Source: Trichoplax sp. H2
Taxonomy: Eukaryota > Placozoa > Uniplacotomia > Trichoplacea
DNA length: 64,000 nucleotides
NCBI GenBank assembly: GCA_003344405.1
Contig: NOWV01000216.1
Location: 1 to 64,000, forward strand
Direction: 5' to 3'
The translations under genes were made by a program, and so were the position numbers. Within the stretch, counting starts at the first letter, position 1; each line of letters starts with the position of its first letter. Shown piece by piece: positions 48,590-60,628 of the stretch. Below the pieces are notes generated by a model. It did no database searches and was not told the origin of the DNA. It saw only the letters and a program-made list of their open reading frames with translations.

Positions 48590-48955
48590 TATCTTATTAA
48601 ATAAATACGGATCTAGATACTCTTTACAGTTATATTCACGCAGTCCTAAATTACGCATTAAATCTCAACAAGGATGAGTCCTAATGCACAGCCAAGAAAT
48701 AGCATGGCGTAATTTGATATTGTAAATAGTGATAGGCGACAAAGTAAATATATTTGCTCAATATTACTGTAGAATACGCTCGAAGTAGATGGATTATGGC
48801 TCATTTCGATGATACTGAAACTTGATTTCCATGTTACGAAGCACGTATGGATCATGTATAACTTAAACATCAATTTGGATGAGATTTAGAACATTTTTAC
48901 CTAATTAAGCTACTTTCTTGCTATCGAATGATCGTCAAATTAGATCATATCATTG
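48590..48955 (-). pseudogene. Relics of the fucosyltransferase 3' end
   Basis: At about 48590-48680 the minus strand still reads LGLREYNCKEYLDPYLFNK, matching LGPHEDNCKEYPDPYLLNN of the gene that follows. Similar 3'-flank sequence recurs at 48840-48955. Only the last ~40 codons and 3' flank are represented. Confidence 0.75.
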
Positions 48956-49055
48956 AATGCAAATCTAGGAAGTAATATGGCGTAAAATGCTAGACAAAAT
49001 TGGTGATTAGATGACAAGGTAGGTAAGTGAATAGTTGCAATGCGGTTGAATACAT

Positions 49056-50123
49056 TCAGGATGGTGTTTCTGGTTTATTTCGATGAAATTGAAATTTGAT
49101 TTTCCTGTTGTTAAGTAGATACGGATCTGGATACTCTTTACAGTTGTCTTCATGAGGTCCTAATGTATAACTTAAGTCTCGATAAGGACTGGATTGAAGA
49201 CCCTTATTTCCAATTCGAGCTATTTTCTTGCATACATTGCATAAGTTATTCTTGAGCGACCATAAGTGAATATTATAATTTTCTCGCCACTGAAAATACG
49301 AGTTATATAATTTATCATTACTTGCTACTTTTTCGATATAATTGGCCAATTCTCGGACATTAGCAAATTTCAAAGCATCAATAAAAGATTGCGGAGGTAG
49401 AACATGCCAATCAGAGTAATTGGCTCCACTGATAATAATCGGAATTAGGTTATTTTCGAAAGCATTTCGATATGTCTTTTCCGTTAAATAGCCATTACAA
49501 ACGCTGTTTTCTAAGCTTAAATAAAATTTATAATTGGACTGAATATGTTGCCAACAATGTTTATTTCTAGGGCATTTCTGACCACATCGACCAAAGACAT
49601 CGACATTAGTATAATTTTGCAATGCACGAATGATATGCATTCGATGTGGATAACACACACTGGCTACAATGGCAATCATTCTGGGTCTATTTGCAGCATA
49701 TCTAATGTTGGGTGAAAATCCATTGTGATACCGGCCACGAGTAACATAGCCATAAGGCGAAGGAAGATCTACTTCTTTCATGTAATTCATGATCCAATCG
49801 AATGTATTATTGAAAAATTCTTTTAGTAACGGTTTTTGATCTAGTTTCAAACTCAGAGGACTCTCCAAAGTATAATAAATCCATCGCTGAAACGGAGGCT
49901 TTACAGTATTATTGGGTAAGCTATCCGTATCTTGTAAAATGTTTATATCGTTTCCATGGAATAATACAGCATCAGCACTAGAATAATAATTTCTATCACT
50001 AGTAAAATGGCACTGCACCGACGATAATCCGCAAGAATGATAACCAAGAGGTTCTGGCCAACTATTAAAAAACAAACCAGTCCAATAGAGTATCCTTATA
50101 ACTCTTAACGGTTTTGCTGTCAT
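49056..50123 (-). CDS. Alpha-1,3-fucosyltransferase catalytic region (GT10)
   Basis: Golgi enzyme moving fucose from GDP-fucose to N-acetylglucosamine-type acceptors. The frame gives 355 residues from an internal ATG. Family marks: ILYWTGLF at the start of the acceptor domain, RPRMIAIVASVCYPHR (147-161), VDVFGRCG (174-181) and the donor signature FYLSLENSVCNGYLTEK (200-216) followed by RNAF and IPII. Most GT10 members have Asp where this one has Gly211, before YLTEK. Cys-rich tail CNVCKK and NCKEYPDPY are typical of the invertebrate FucTC group. The frame is open for 18 codons upstream of this ATG, but the membrane anchor lies in another frame (see 50138-50302), so the product as it stands lacks a Golgi anchor. 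Intronless in this part. Confidence 0.88.
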   Translation of the reverse strand: MTAKPLRVIRILYWTGLFFNSWPEPLGYHSCGLSSVQCHFTSDRNYYSSADAVLFHGNDINILQDTDSLPNNTVKPPFQRWIYYTLESPLSLKLDQKPLLKEFFNNTFDWIMNYMKEVDLPSPYGYVTRGRYHNGFSPNIRYAANRPRMIAIVASVCYPHRMHIIRALQNYTNVDVFGRCGQKCPRNKHCWQHIQSNYKFYLSLENSVCNGYLTEKTYRNAFENNLIPIIISGANYSDWHVLPPQSFIDALKFANVRELANYIEKVASNDKLYNSYFQWRENYNIHLWSLKNNLCNVCKKIARIGNKGLQSSPYRDLSYTLGPHEDNCKEYPDPYLLNNRKIKFQFHRNKPETPS

Positions 50124-50137
50124 AACTGTAGATGTCT

Positions 50138-50302
50138 TTATCGTTTCATTTCGAGAATCCTTAACGCGTTTATTAACGCGTTAATAATATGCTTTAAAAG
50201 CATAACCGGCGTTTCAGTAGGGTATATAAAATAAATTAATGTGTACAAAGTTAGAACTATACAGCAGTATCGCAAAATTATTTTAAAATTTTTCCTAGCC
50301 AT
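50138..50302 (-). CDS. Out-of-frame signal-anchor part of the fucosyltransferase
   Basis: ATG at 50302 opens MARKNFKIILRYCC, a basic head plus membrane helix typical of a type II Golgi enzyme, and then runs into a stop at 50138-50140. The dead paralogue keeps the same region (MARKDLKIILRYCY at 54200) and reads through into KDSRN. The difference is an 11-bp tandem duplication here (50161-50182, TTAACGCGTTT/ATTAACGCGTT) that shifts the frame. A 47-nt GTTATG...TTAAG intron could restore it, but that is shorter than any other intron in this window. Confidence 0.75.
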   Translation of the reverse strand: MARKNFKIILRYCCIVLTLYTLIYFIYPTETPVMLLKHIINALINALRILEMKR

Positions 50303-51667
50303 GATGATTCATTATTGAAGATTTGTTTCCTAACAATCATTTCACCATATTTCATCAAAAGAAGCAACAATAAGGATTGCCTCTAAACTGAGATCCTTTT
50401 TAATTTATACAATCAGGCTTAGATAATGACCGAGCCACGAAGGATTAAACGTTTTCAAAAATATCTTTCTAAATACTGAAAAGTGAGTTAAATATAATTG
50501 CTAGCACAATAAAGCAAAACTAGCTGTCTTGAACTACAGAAGCTCACAATAAAATGACGCTAAAGTGTCGAAAGGCTGGAATTACCTTCGTAACGAAATA
50601 AACAGCAACTGTCTTCGTCTTCTACAAATAGCTTTATCGGTATTTTAGTCACTGGCTTTCATAGTGTCATCAAACTAATTATCGATAAGCCTTTCAATCC
50701 GCTTAATATAGAAAATTAACCGGTAAAACGATTTATATATTGGTCAAGACTTAAAATTCGGCAATCAACCGCAATTAAGCTAGAATAAAATCCATGCCAC
50801 GGCTGAATACAACTATCAGCGCCATTTATTATTTAAATAAACCTATAGATTAGCTTATAGCGATCTGGAAAAGTAGTTGAATGTCAGCATCAGCTTGAAT
50901 TTTCGTCTTTGAAGAGACTCTTAAGTGTTTTCTTTAAGCTATATGATTTTCTAAGCTATTTCTTAGTATTTATTACAGCTTTCTACCTAATCTTTTTCAA
51001 CAGGTTTCTCCTTGCAGAAGTGGCTAAATGGCTGCGCATGCTTCGTGCATTCAGAAAGGGACTACCCTCGCTCAGTTTCTATGGTTTCTGCTCATTCAAT
51101 CGATATAGACTACTGCTCTAGAATGTAAATAAGCAGGTAGAAACTTTTTAAGACTTTAATACGTTTCTTATTTATACTTTCAGAAGTTTCCAACTAGTTT
51201 ATTCGAGAGTGATGTCAGACAATGTAATAGTTTTAAAAAATCACAATGGATCTTCAGTAAAATACGCGTAATTCAATATTTACTGCGAATAAGGATAAAA
51301 AAGTTAAAATCTTGACCGTAAATAGGGTCTGTTATTAGCCGGCTGGAGTTAGTTCAGTCATACTTAGTTTCCATAGTTTCGGCTCATTGAATCGATACTT
51401 ACTACTCCTCGAGGATTTCTTCTTGGCAGTCCTAAAGCATGAGAATAAGACAGCTAAATTCTGGACAAGGACAAGAATGAAGACACTTTCCACCTACTCG
51501 AGCTATTTCTCGTACAATCAATTGACCGTTAAATTATGCTACATATCTGAATGCACATTGAACAAATAAGAAATAATATAGCTTAAATGGATAAAAAATA
51601 ATTAATTATATTATTAGTTGATAATGTAAGAGGCGCATAGCTAGACCATGGGTGAGTGCGTTTAAAA
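50303..51667. other. Spacer with a duplicated short block
   Basis: 5' flank of the fucosyltransferase. A block of about 100 bp (TTAGTTTCYATRGTTTC...GCTCATTGAATCGATA) occurs near 51060 and 51365 and more faintly at 55735. No supported gene. Confidence 0.5.
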
Positions 51668-52860
51668 CGATTCATTTCGATGATCTAAAATTCCGTGTTA
51701 TTAAGTAAGTATTGATAATGCATAATTTAAATCTAGATATGGATGAGATTTAGGATACTTTTGACCAATTTCAGCTGCTTCCTGGCAATGGGATGGTCGT
51801 CAAATTACGCTATATACAGTAAGTGATTATGCAACTAAAAAAGTTACGTGGCGTAACTTGATAAACTAAATTCATCATGAAGTGGCAAAGTAAACGAATG
51901 GTTATACCATTGCTTCATTTATTCAAAATGGATAGATTCTGATTTATTTAAATGATACTGGAACTTGATTTCCATGTTATTGAGTATATATAGGTCTAGA
52001 TAGTTTTGATATTTGCCTTCACTCAGTCCTAAATCATATATTAAATCTCGCCATAGGCAAGTCTTGATGCACAGCTAGCTAATATTATGGTATAGATAGA
52101 TAGATTAAATTGATCATTAAATGACAAAGTAACTAGATTTACTATGGTTAAATAGGTGAAAAATAGATAGATTCTGATTTATTTAGGTGATACTGAAGGT
52201 TTATTTCCATGTTATGATAGGCTAAATTGATTATTAAATGACAAAGTACGTAAATAGATTTACTACTATTAAGTACGTTCAAATAGATTAATTCTGATCC
52301 ATTCAGATTATACTGAAACTTAATTTCCATGTTAGAAAAGACTAAATTGAACTTTAAATGACAAAGTAGGGAAACAGATTTACAATTGCTAAATTCGTTC
52401 AAAATAGATAGATTCAGTTTCATGTTTATGATACTAATGATATGTTCTCAAGTAAATGTGGATCTAGATACTCTTTATAGTTGCTTTTATACAGTCCTGA
52501 AATACATCCTAAATCTCGACATGCTCGAGTCTTAATCCATAGTAAGTAATATGACGTAATTTAATAGACAAAATTGATTATTAAATAGCAAAGTTATGGA
52601 ACAATTATGACATTTTTCAATACATTCAAATAGATTCTAATTCAATTAGATAATACTAAAGCTGATTCCATATTATTAAATAAATGTAAATCTAGGTGCT
52701 CTTTACAGTTGTCTGCATGCAATCCTAAATTATACATTAAATCTCGATAACAAATGTATAACCTAAATATCAAAAAATGAGATTAAGGACGCATTTTAGC
52801 AGCTCAAGCTATTTTCTTGTAATGAAATAATCGTCAAATTGTACTATGTCATTTAATGCA
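51668..52860 (-). pseudogene. Array of fucosyltransferase 3'-end relics
   Basis: Similarity to the last codons and 3' flank of the gene at 49 kb recurs at about 51670-51830, 51960-52065, 52430-52545 and 52660-52860 (YKEY/DLDPYL-like coding, e.g. TCTAGATACTCTTTATAGTTG). Between 52140 and 52420 a 120-bp unit of the flank (GATAGATTCTGATTTATTTAG...TTCCATGTTA) is itself repeated three times. All are too broken to encode protein. Confidence 0.75.
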
Positions 52861-52984
52861 AAACTGGAAATTAACAAGACGTAAATTAATAAGCGAAATT
52901 GGTCGTTAGATAACAAGGTAAGTAAGTAAATAGTTGCACTACAGTTTAACACATTCAACATGAATAGTTTCCGGTTTATTTCGA

Positions 52985-54200
52985 TGAAATTGAAATCTAG
53001 TTTTCTTCTTATTCAGTAGATGTGAACCTCGATATTCATTACAGTTGTCTTCATGAAGTCCTAATGAGGTCCTAATGTGGAACTTAAATCTCGATAAGGA
53101 CTGGATTGAAGACCTTTATTCCCAATTTGAGCTATTTCTTGCACACGTTGCACATACTTCCCTATTACGACTGGACTTGAACATTATAGTTTCCTCACCA
53201 CTGAAAATATGAATTATATAACATATCATTACTAGATACTTTTCTTAAATAATTGGCCAATTCTGAGACATTAGCAAATTTTAAAGCATCAATAAATGAA
53301 TGCGAAGGTAACAAGCGCCAATCAGAATATAATTGGCTCCACTAATAATAATCGGAATTAGGTTATTTTCGAAGGCATTTTGATATATCATTTCAGTTAA
53401 GAAGCCATTGCAAACGCTGTTTTCGAAGCTTAAATAAAATTTATAATTATATTGAATTTGTTACTAACATTGTGTATTTCTAAGAAATATTTGACCACAT
53501 CGACCAAAGATATCGACATTAGTATAATTTTGCAATGCACAAACAATATTCATTCGATGTCGATAACACACACTGGATACAATAGCGATCATTTTAGGTC
53601 GATTTGCAGTATAGTTAAAGCAGGGTAAGAATCCATTGCTATGCTTGCCGCGATTTACATAGCTATGAGGCGAAGGAACCTCTACTTCTTTCGTGTAATT
53701 CACGATCTAATCAAATGCACTGCTAAAATTTTTTTGAGTAACGGTCTTTGAATTAGTCGCAAACTCTGAGGACTTTCCAAGGTAAAATTAATCCATCGCT
53801 GAAGCGGAGGCTTTACTTAGTTATTGGGTAAGCTATCCTTATCTTTTAAAGTATTTAAATCATTTCTGTGGAATAGTACGGCTTCAGCAATAGGAAAATA
53901 ACTTTTATTGCTACTAAAATAGCACAATACAGACTATAATCCGCAAAAGTGATAACCAAGAGCTACTGGCCAACTATTAAAAAAGATCAGCCCAATAGAG
54001 TATCTTTATAACTTTTAACGATTGTATTTTCATCGCAATAGATGTCTTTATATATTATTTCGAGAATCCTTGGTGCATCTTATAACATTCTTAAAGAGCA
54101 TAACGGGCGTATCACTAGGATAAATATAATTTATTAATGTACAGAAAACTAGAACTCTATAACAGTATCGTAAAATTATTTTTAAATCTTTCCTAGCCAT
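52985..54200 (-). pseudogene. Dead full-length fucosyltransferase paralogue
   Basis: Starts at an ATG (54200) with MARKDLKIILRYCY and keeps recognisable blocks in order: VEVPSPHSYVNRGKHSNGF, NRPKMIAIVSSVCYRHR, NYTNVDIFGRCG, and a degenerate donor motif with FENSVCNGF near 53400. Many stops and frameshifts lie between them; the longest open part is only 79 codons (53464-53703). It shares intron-free structure and flanks with the 49-50 kb gene. Confidence 0.88.
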
Positions 54201-55341
54201 GATGATTCATTAATTTATTATTGAAGATTTGTTTCCAGCAATTATTTCTCTATAATGGATCAAAAGAACTGGCATTACCCATAACTTCTAAATTGCGATC
54301 TTTTTCAACTTATAAAACCATGCATAAGCAATGACTAACCAGCAAAGAATTAAACGCTTTCAAATGTGTATATATTTATAAGTATGATACAGAAAAGTTT
54401 ATTAATTCATCTAACTGTTGGCACAATAAGCAAAAATAACTGTCTTGAACTGTAGGAGCTCACATATAATGACCCATAGGTTATTAAGCGTACTTGAGCC
54501 GGCAACCAACCACGGAATGACCTAGAATAATACCGTATCCATGCCACAACTGAATACAACTTTTGATGTAATTTGTTTTGAAAATAATCTAACAGACTAA
54601 CCTCTAGCGATCTGGAAACGGAATTAAATGTCAGTAACTATTAAAGTTATCTAAATATACAAGTAGGAAAATACTTGAAATCAGCAATCAACTGCAGAAC
54701 GAGTTTGAATAATACTATGTCCACACCACAGCTGAACGCAACTATCGATGTAATTAATTTTGAAAATAAACTGACGGACTAGCTTCTAGCGATCTGGAAA
54801 TAGAATTAAACGTTAGCAACTACTGGAGTTTTCCGTTAGATACCACGCGGGAAAAAGACTTAGAAAAGGGCCTTTCTCCATTTGGAAGTTTGCTATTAAT
54901 GCTTTCCGCAGTTTTTAATTAGTTTTTAAAAAACGATTCCGGTATAGGGATAGTTCTATACACTGTTATATCAAATTGGCTTAAAAAACTAAACATATGA
55001 GTAGATACACTTTGATTGACTCTGTAAATGATCGCATTACTTGTCTCGAAATTTTGACATCATGACTTTAGTTTTAATCGCTAGCTAACATGCAAATTTT
55101 CAATTTGCGAAAATTCTTCTCATTTCAACCTCAATGGAAGGGTAACCTAGTAGAGAATAAACTAATAAGCTGTAGGTTGCTACACAATCTCAATTAGATC
55201 GTAACCTATCCATAACGTTAACATGGATTGATTTTGTCTAGTTACTAGTGGCAATAGAGTATCCTGTCATGTTCTACACTATGTAAGTGATGAAGTAGAT
55301 GTTAGCTGAAATTATCTCTTTGGTAGTCGTAGGAACAAATA
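54201..55341. repeat. Spacer; right end copies 47560-47947
   Basis: A block around 54525-54640 (ACCACxGAATGAC...GATCTGGAAA) is repeated at 54685-54800. From 54954 the sequence switches abruptly to a near-identical copy of 47560-47947, sharing only a few bases (TTCTATA) at the switch, and runs to the gap. Confidence 0.85.
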
Positions 55342-55361
55342 NNNNNNNNNNNNNNNNNNNN
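55342..55361. other. Assembly gap (20 N)
   Basis: Twenty undetermined bases. The sequence just after it (55362-55616) repeats 54703-54958, so the contig on the left is either chimeric or a second haplotype. Confidence 0.95.
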
Positions 55362-58300
55362 TTTGAATAATACTATGTCCACACCACAGCTGAACGCAAC
55401 TATCGATGTAATTAATTTTGAAAATAAACTGACGGACTAGCTTCTAGCGATCTGGAAATAGAATTAAACGTTAGCAACTACTGGAGTTTTCCGTTAGATA
55501 CCACGCGGGAAAAAGACTTAGAAAAGGGCCTTTCTCCATTTGGAAGTTTGCTATTAATGCTTTCAGCTGTTTTTAATTAGTTTTTAAAAAACGATTCAGG
55601 TATAGGGATAGTTCTAGAAGAATCGTAATTTCCCTGCCGTAAAACTATTTCAATTCTGACTGAAAGTCAGGACAAAAAGTTAAAATCTTAATTGTTACAG
55701 AGTCTGTCATGAGCCGATTGGTGTTGGCTCTTTCATACTTAGTTTGCATGCCTTTCATTGACTGAATAGAGGCTTACTACTATTAGGTGTAGAAGAGGGT
55801 AGAAACTATTGATGAATGGATCATAATATCAATATTTTTTACGTGTAAAATTCGTTTGTAATGGCGTAATATCCAAGAATTTACCAATCCTACGCTTTAT
55901 CAATAACCGCATCTGCCAGAATACGAGATATCGTAGTATCCGTTCATTATTGGTAGAAGTCCTTTTAAGACTTTAGTATATTTTACCTAGTAATACAATT
56001 ATACTGGTAGAAGTCTTTTTAAGTCTTTACTATATTTTATCTAGTTATACTTTTAGTAGTTTCCAACTAATATCGCAAATTAAACTTCGTGAGTGGTCCT
56101 TTATTTGATATAGTAGTCGTCTTACCATCCTACTAACTTGAGAGATTTACAGAGTCGATTAGTACTGAGATTGACGAAAAGTGGTAGTAAGTTTGATTGA
56201 ATTGAAAAATTACTTTATTAAACACTGATGTGATTACAATCTAAGTCCAACACGATACAAGACTTGATCATAATTAATTACTTTTATATCATAACTTGAA
56301 CTGGAAAATTGGACTTACGAGTATGTCTAGCATGCTAAAGCAAACTGACCTAATTATCAGTTAGTTATCATTTTATTAACTCCAAGATTGTATAAGAATG
56401 ATTTTATTACTAGGGACCAAATTTGATCTATCGAATAACGGGTATACTAGATCAAAGTCTATTTTACCTCACTGTACATAAATAGACAATCGTCCCGAAA
56501 CAATGATCGCCAAACAATAAATCGTAGCACATGAATTATCAATACGATGATTGGGCAAGAATAATCTTAATCCGATTACTGAAGTGAAATTAAGCGATTT
56601 CTAATATGTAAACGGCTTTAGTACGCCTAATTCAATTTTCATCCTACAAAATGATAATTGGGTAAAAATGATTTTATTCCAATTATTAAATTGAATTCAT
56701 CTCATGCCTAATAAATTGTATAAGTTTCAGAATCTAAGTAATATGATTAAACAACTGATAGCGATTGTAATCAAACTAACAGTTTAAATTGAGTTCACGT
56801 TAAAATATAGTACTTTAAAATGATTCATGTCGCAGCTACTTTATTGCCGAATAAGGCTAGTCAAAAAGCTGAAAACCCAGTTGGCTTATAAATAGAAAAA
56901 AATTCTATGCTAATCTGTATTCTTTAGTATATTCGTAATCAATTCTAGATTAGATTATCAAGAAGTTTCAACAAGAGTAAACTATTTGATTTCGATATAA
57001 TACGATAGACCGTATTTAATGGGTGAAACTATGGTGTAGGCAATTCAAATTAATAAATTAGGTAGAATGAAAATTAATTTTCTTGCTGAAACGTATCTTT
57101 AATTTTAATATAAGGTAATATGCATTATTTATTTAATAAGCATGTTTGTCGTAGAGGTGGTTCGATGTAGTGAATTAGGTAACGTGAAAGATGTTTTACG
57201 TTCAGGTTAATTTTTTTACTGGTAGAATTGCAATATGCAGAGTACGAGCTAATGAAATTCAATAAAGCGAAAAAGAAATTTCCATTTTTAAATCTATATC
57301 CAACCCACTATTTCTTGCATTTATGCCCGTCTGGAAGGATTAACATTAGCGTATCTATTCAATACAGAAGAAGGGGCCATTCAGCATTAATTTAATTAAT
57401 ATTGATTGTGTCAGTTTCAGTTGCAGTAGCAACAATGAATGCTTTCCAGGTAGGACATCTACTCGATTTTACCTTGTAATAGATCCCCTTTATATTGACT
57501 AACAACAAGTTTATTTTCTAACATGCTACAGAATAATTATCTCTATAGAAGCCTACCCAATTGCAAACTAATTTCTAAACCGCGAGCAATATGACAATGA
57601 AAGTAAAATTTCATGTGCCAATTAAGTTGTTTCTTATATACTAGTACTACATTACAGCATTATATTGAAGAAAGTTCTGACAATAAATCTGCTTTTATTC
57701 ATGTTCCATCTACCAGCTTTCTACTCTCTCCTTATCCACATATACATGCGATAATAATAAAAAAATTGGCGATGAAACCTCGACAAAATTTCCTTTTCAA
57801 CATAACACTAGCGCTAATTTAATGGTCCTACCGAATCGATTGTCGATGGACATTGATGGGCCATCAAACACGTGATCTAATGTCAGTTATTCTTCTATTT
57901 TTCAGGCCATTAGAAAATTGAATTTGCTATTATGCTGGTTGCTATGGTATTAAATTTAAAATTTTAATCACTGCTATGGTGTTGAAAGAATGTCTATCGA
58001 GTAAAACCATCATATCATCCATATTGACTCTTATAGGTGTCAAAATTGATCATTATTTCACAGTTTAGAAAGAAAAAGATCAGAATGATAGAATAAAAAT
58101 ATTGCTTTCCTTTCAGACAGTATCTCAAATCATCATGGCATACAAAATCAAAGAAATAATGGGGGTAACTATACTCTTTAGAGAGCCATGAATTAGCATT
58201 TTTAATGGTCTGATGGAGTGAGTATCTGGCAGAGTAATATTGATTACCGACAGCCTGATCGAAAGATAAATTAATTCGTTACCATCTAGCTCATTGCTAA

Positions 58301-60112
58301 AGCGCTTTATGGCTAAAAATTAAACGCTGAAATCAAAGCCAAAAAATTCAGCCGGTAGAGAGAAAGAAATAGGGAAATCAGTTTAAGCCTAGCGACATCA
58401 ATTTGATCACGATGGTAAATTTCAATTTCAATTCTATCCCATTGCTATCAAGCTTAATAGCAAAGTAGAGTCTTTACGAAATTAGCCAGACTTTAACAGA
58501 AAACAACCATGTCAGGCCATCAAATTAATCGAAAAGTAAGCGTAAGAACACAGATATTGTAGAATATAAAGTAGTAAGGCTGCAATTAATTAGTTGCCCT
58601 CCAATATTTGAAAGAAAAGAAAATTCCTCAAAAGGTTAAAAGGAGCAATGCCGTTACTGTAGTTTGATAAGGACATTATTTGTCTACAGTCTAATTATCG
58701 ATGAAAGCTTTGAATTAGAAATTCCTAAAGGTCCATACTTGTGATCGTTTACATGGCCATTCAATACCATAGATTAGATGAAAGAATAAGAGTAACTGTC
58801 GAAAGTATTCCCCATGATTAATATATTGTAATCTTAACAAAGATACTAAAAACACTATTTATTCCGTGAGAATATGATTTCGATAGATGGTTCATCGAGG
58901 TCGAAAGCTGAAAAAGCAAAGTCGTTGTCACAATGATATCTTCTATCTTGTGGCTCTGATAAGCATTTCGTTCATCTTTACTGTCATTGATAGATTGATC
59001 ATAGAGTGTTCTTAAAATGAGGATGATTTATCTATTAAACGCAAATTGCTATGTCAGCATGTATAGCAGGCAGTTTACATTGAGAAAAATTTTGATAAGG
59101 CCATATTAAAGAATCAAATAAAACGTTATGTTAATGAAAATTCTAGCAATAGCAGAGTTATCCTAGACTGGGGACTTGACGGATAAGCTATTGAAATTCA
59201 TCTAAAATAATATTTTTTACTTCAGAAATAAGACAATTTTTTAGCGAATTCAAGGGATAAAGAAGAACTCAATTGCAAAAGTATGGCGATCGTAGCTTGG
59301 ATTACGTTACTAAAACTTCAATAAGTGACTCAGCATTGATTGTGGCTGTAACAGAAATATTGATAAAATAAAACTAAAATTAAATTAGTTTGCTTCGATA
59401 TAACTGGTGATAAAATTGCTACCATCATATTTTCCTTGTTCGATGGAATATATATTTTATTATTTATTGATATTAGCAATCGTTAGCATTGCCTTCAAGG
59501 TAGTACACACAATACCATGTAATTGGGCTATAAAAAAGCAAGAAAATTTTACGGATCCACCGTAAAACACACTATCATCTAAGGCAAACATATATTAGAT
59601 TAGATAGAATAGTAAAGAAGACTAGTAGAAGACATGTCCATTTCGGTGGACAAGTCTTCATGTTATAACACGGAGCTATGTTGCTCTACTTTATGCTATA
59701 TTATTCATCTTGTATTCATTTAAGATAAGCGTAACTAACCAACAACACTTTAGTCTACTTTGAAAACCAAAGTATTCGCTGCAACATCAGTCAATTTTGA
59801 ATACGATGCTTTAATACATCAACGACATACTATTGAAGAAAACTACGGATATATAATTTGATGTATTCTTAAACGTATTTTATTACTAGCTTCTTGTATA
59901 AGTGTTACTACGAAGAATTAAGGAAAATTCTAGAACTTTGCTAATGTAACCCGAACTCAGTAAAGGTTACGTTTTACTAATAGTTGTTAATGACTACACA
60001 AGTAGATAATTTATATATTATCGAGTAAAATATTTCCTTGATATCCAATCTATTCAAAATCGATCTATGCCCACGTTCAATATCAACAAATTAACGTAAA
60101 TGAGAGTCTTCA
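55362..60112. other. Long stretch with no supported gene
   Basis: After the duplicated block (55362-55616) comes AT-rich DNA with a small duplication (GGTAGAAGTCYTTTTAAG, at about 55950 and 56015). Frames such as 57613-57822 have no recognisable domains, splice context or homologues. I looked for tRNA-like B boxes and further fucosyltransferase or temptin relics and saw none. Confidence 0.5.
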
Positions 60113-60628
60113 TTACTGCAAGGCGCAGATAATTAAAGTAACTAGGACAAAAAGTACGTTATAGGTAAGAGTGCGGGGAGCTCCATTAGTCGTTGTGCCT
60201 GTAGGACATGCAACACCGCATGACAGCCATGATTGCTTGCCACAACACGTTGCAGAATTCATTGGCTCACAAATACCAGGATGAGATAATCCAGTTGTCA
60301 TATTAGGTGCACTACCTTCAAGCCATATGCAATCAGGATCACCTAATTCAGCACCGTTTGTCTTGCCATCACCATCACTGTCCGCTTGACATAGTGCCAT
60401 AGTCCATGTGCGGTTAGCATTGGCAAAAGCAACACCAAAAGGATTTCTTGCTCCACCACCAGCAGCAGCTTGATGACCAACACCAGCCCAAATTGCATTG
60501 GATGAACTACATGGGTTAGGTACTCTTGCACCATTAGGAAATTTAGTTTGATAAGGTAGATATCCATAGATATCGGTAATAGTGGTGAAAAAAACGATGG
60601 TAACCAACAAGTACGCGTATTTTGCCAT
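60113..60628 (-). CDS. Temptin-like secreted protein, probably GPI-anchored
   Basis: Intronless, 171 codons. Residues 1-21 are a signal peptide. The temptin cysteine-pair domain follows: YQTKFPNGARVPNPC (26-40), IWAGVGHQ (46-53), a glycine run, RNPFGVAF (61-68). Residues 83-94 (DSDGDGKTNGAE) fit a 12-residue EF-hand-like calcium loop with Asp83, Asp85, Asp87 and Glu94. A second cysteine group (CC...C...C, 128-141) and a hydrophobic C-terminus (157-171, ending CALQ) follow a Thr-rich spacer, which suggests a GPI signal. Temptin itself is a secreted Aplysia pheromone component; here the role is unknown, possibly surface recognition or adhesion. The ATG at 60628 was chosen because the longer frame upstream has no ATG and the signal peptide starts here. 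It is the only intact one of three temptin-like sequences in the window. Confidence 0.88.
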   Translation of the reverse strand: MAKYAYLLVTIVFFTTITDIYGYLPYQTKFPNGARVPNPCSSSNAIWAGVGHQAAAGGGARNPFGVAFANANRTWTMALCQADSDGDGKTNGAELGDPDCIWLEGSAPNMTTGLSHPGICEPMNSATCCGKQSWLSCGVACPTGTTTNGAPRTLTYNVLFVLVTLIICALQ

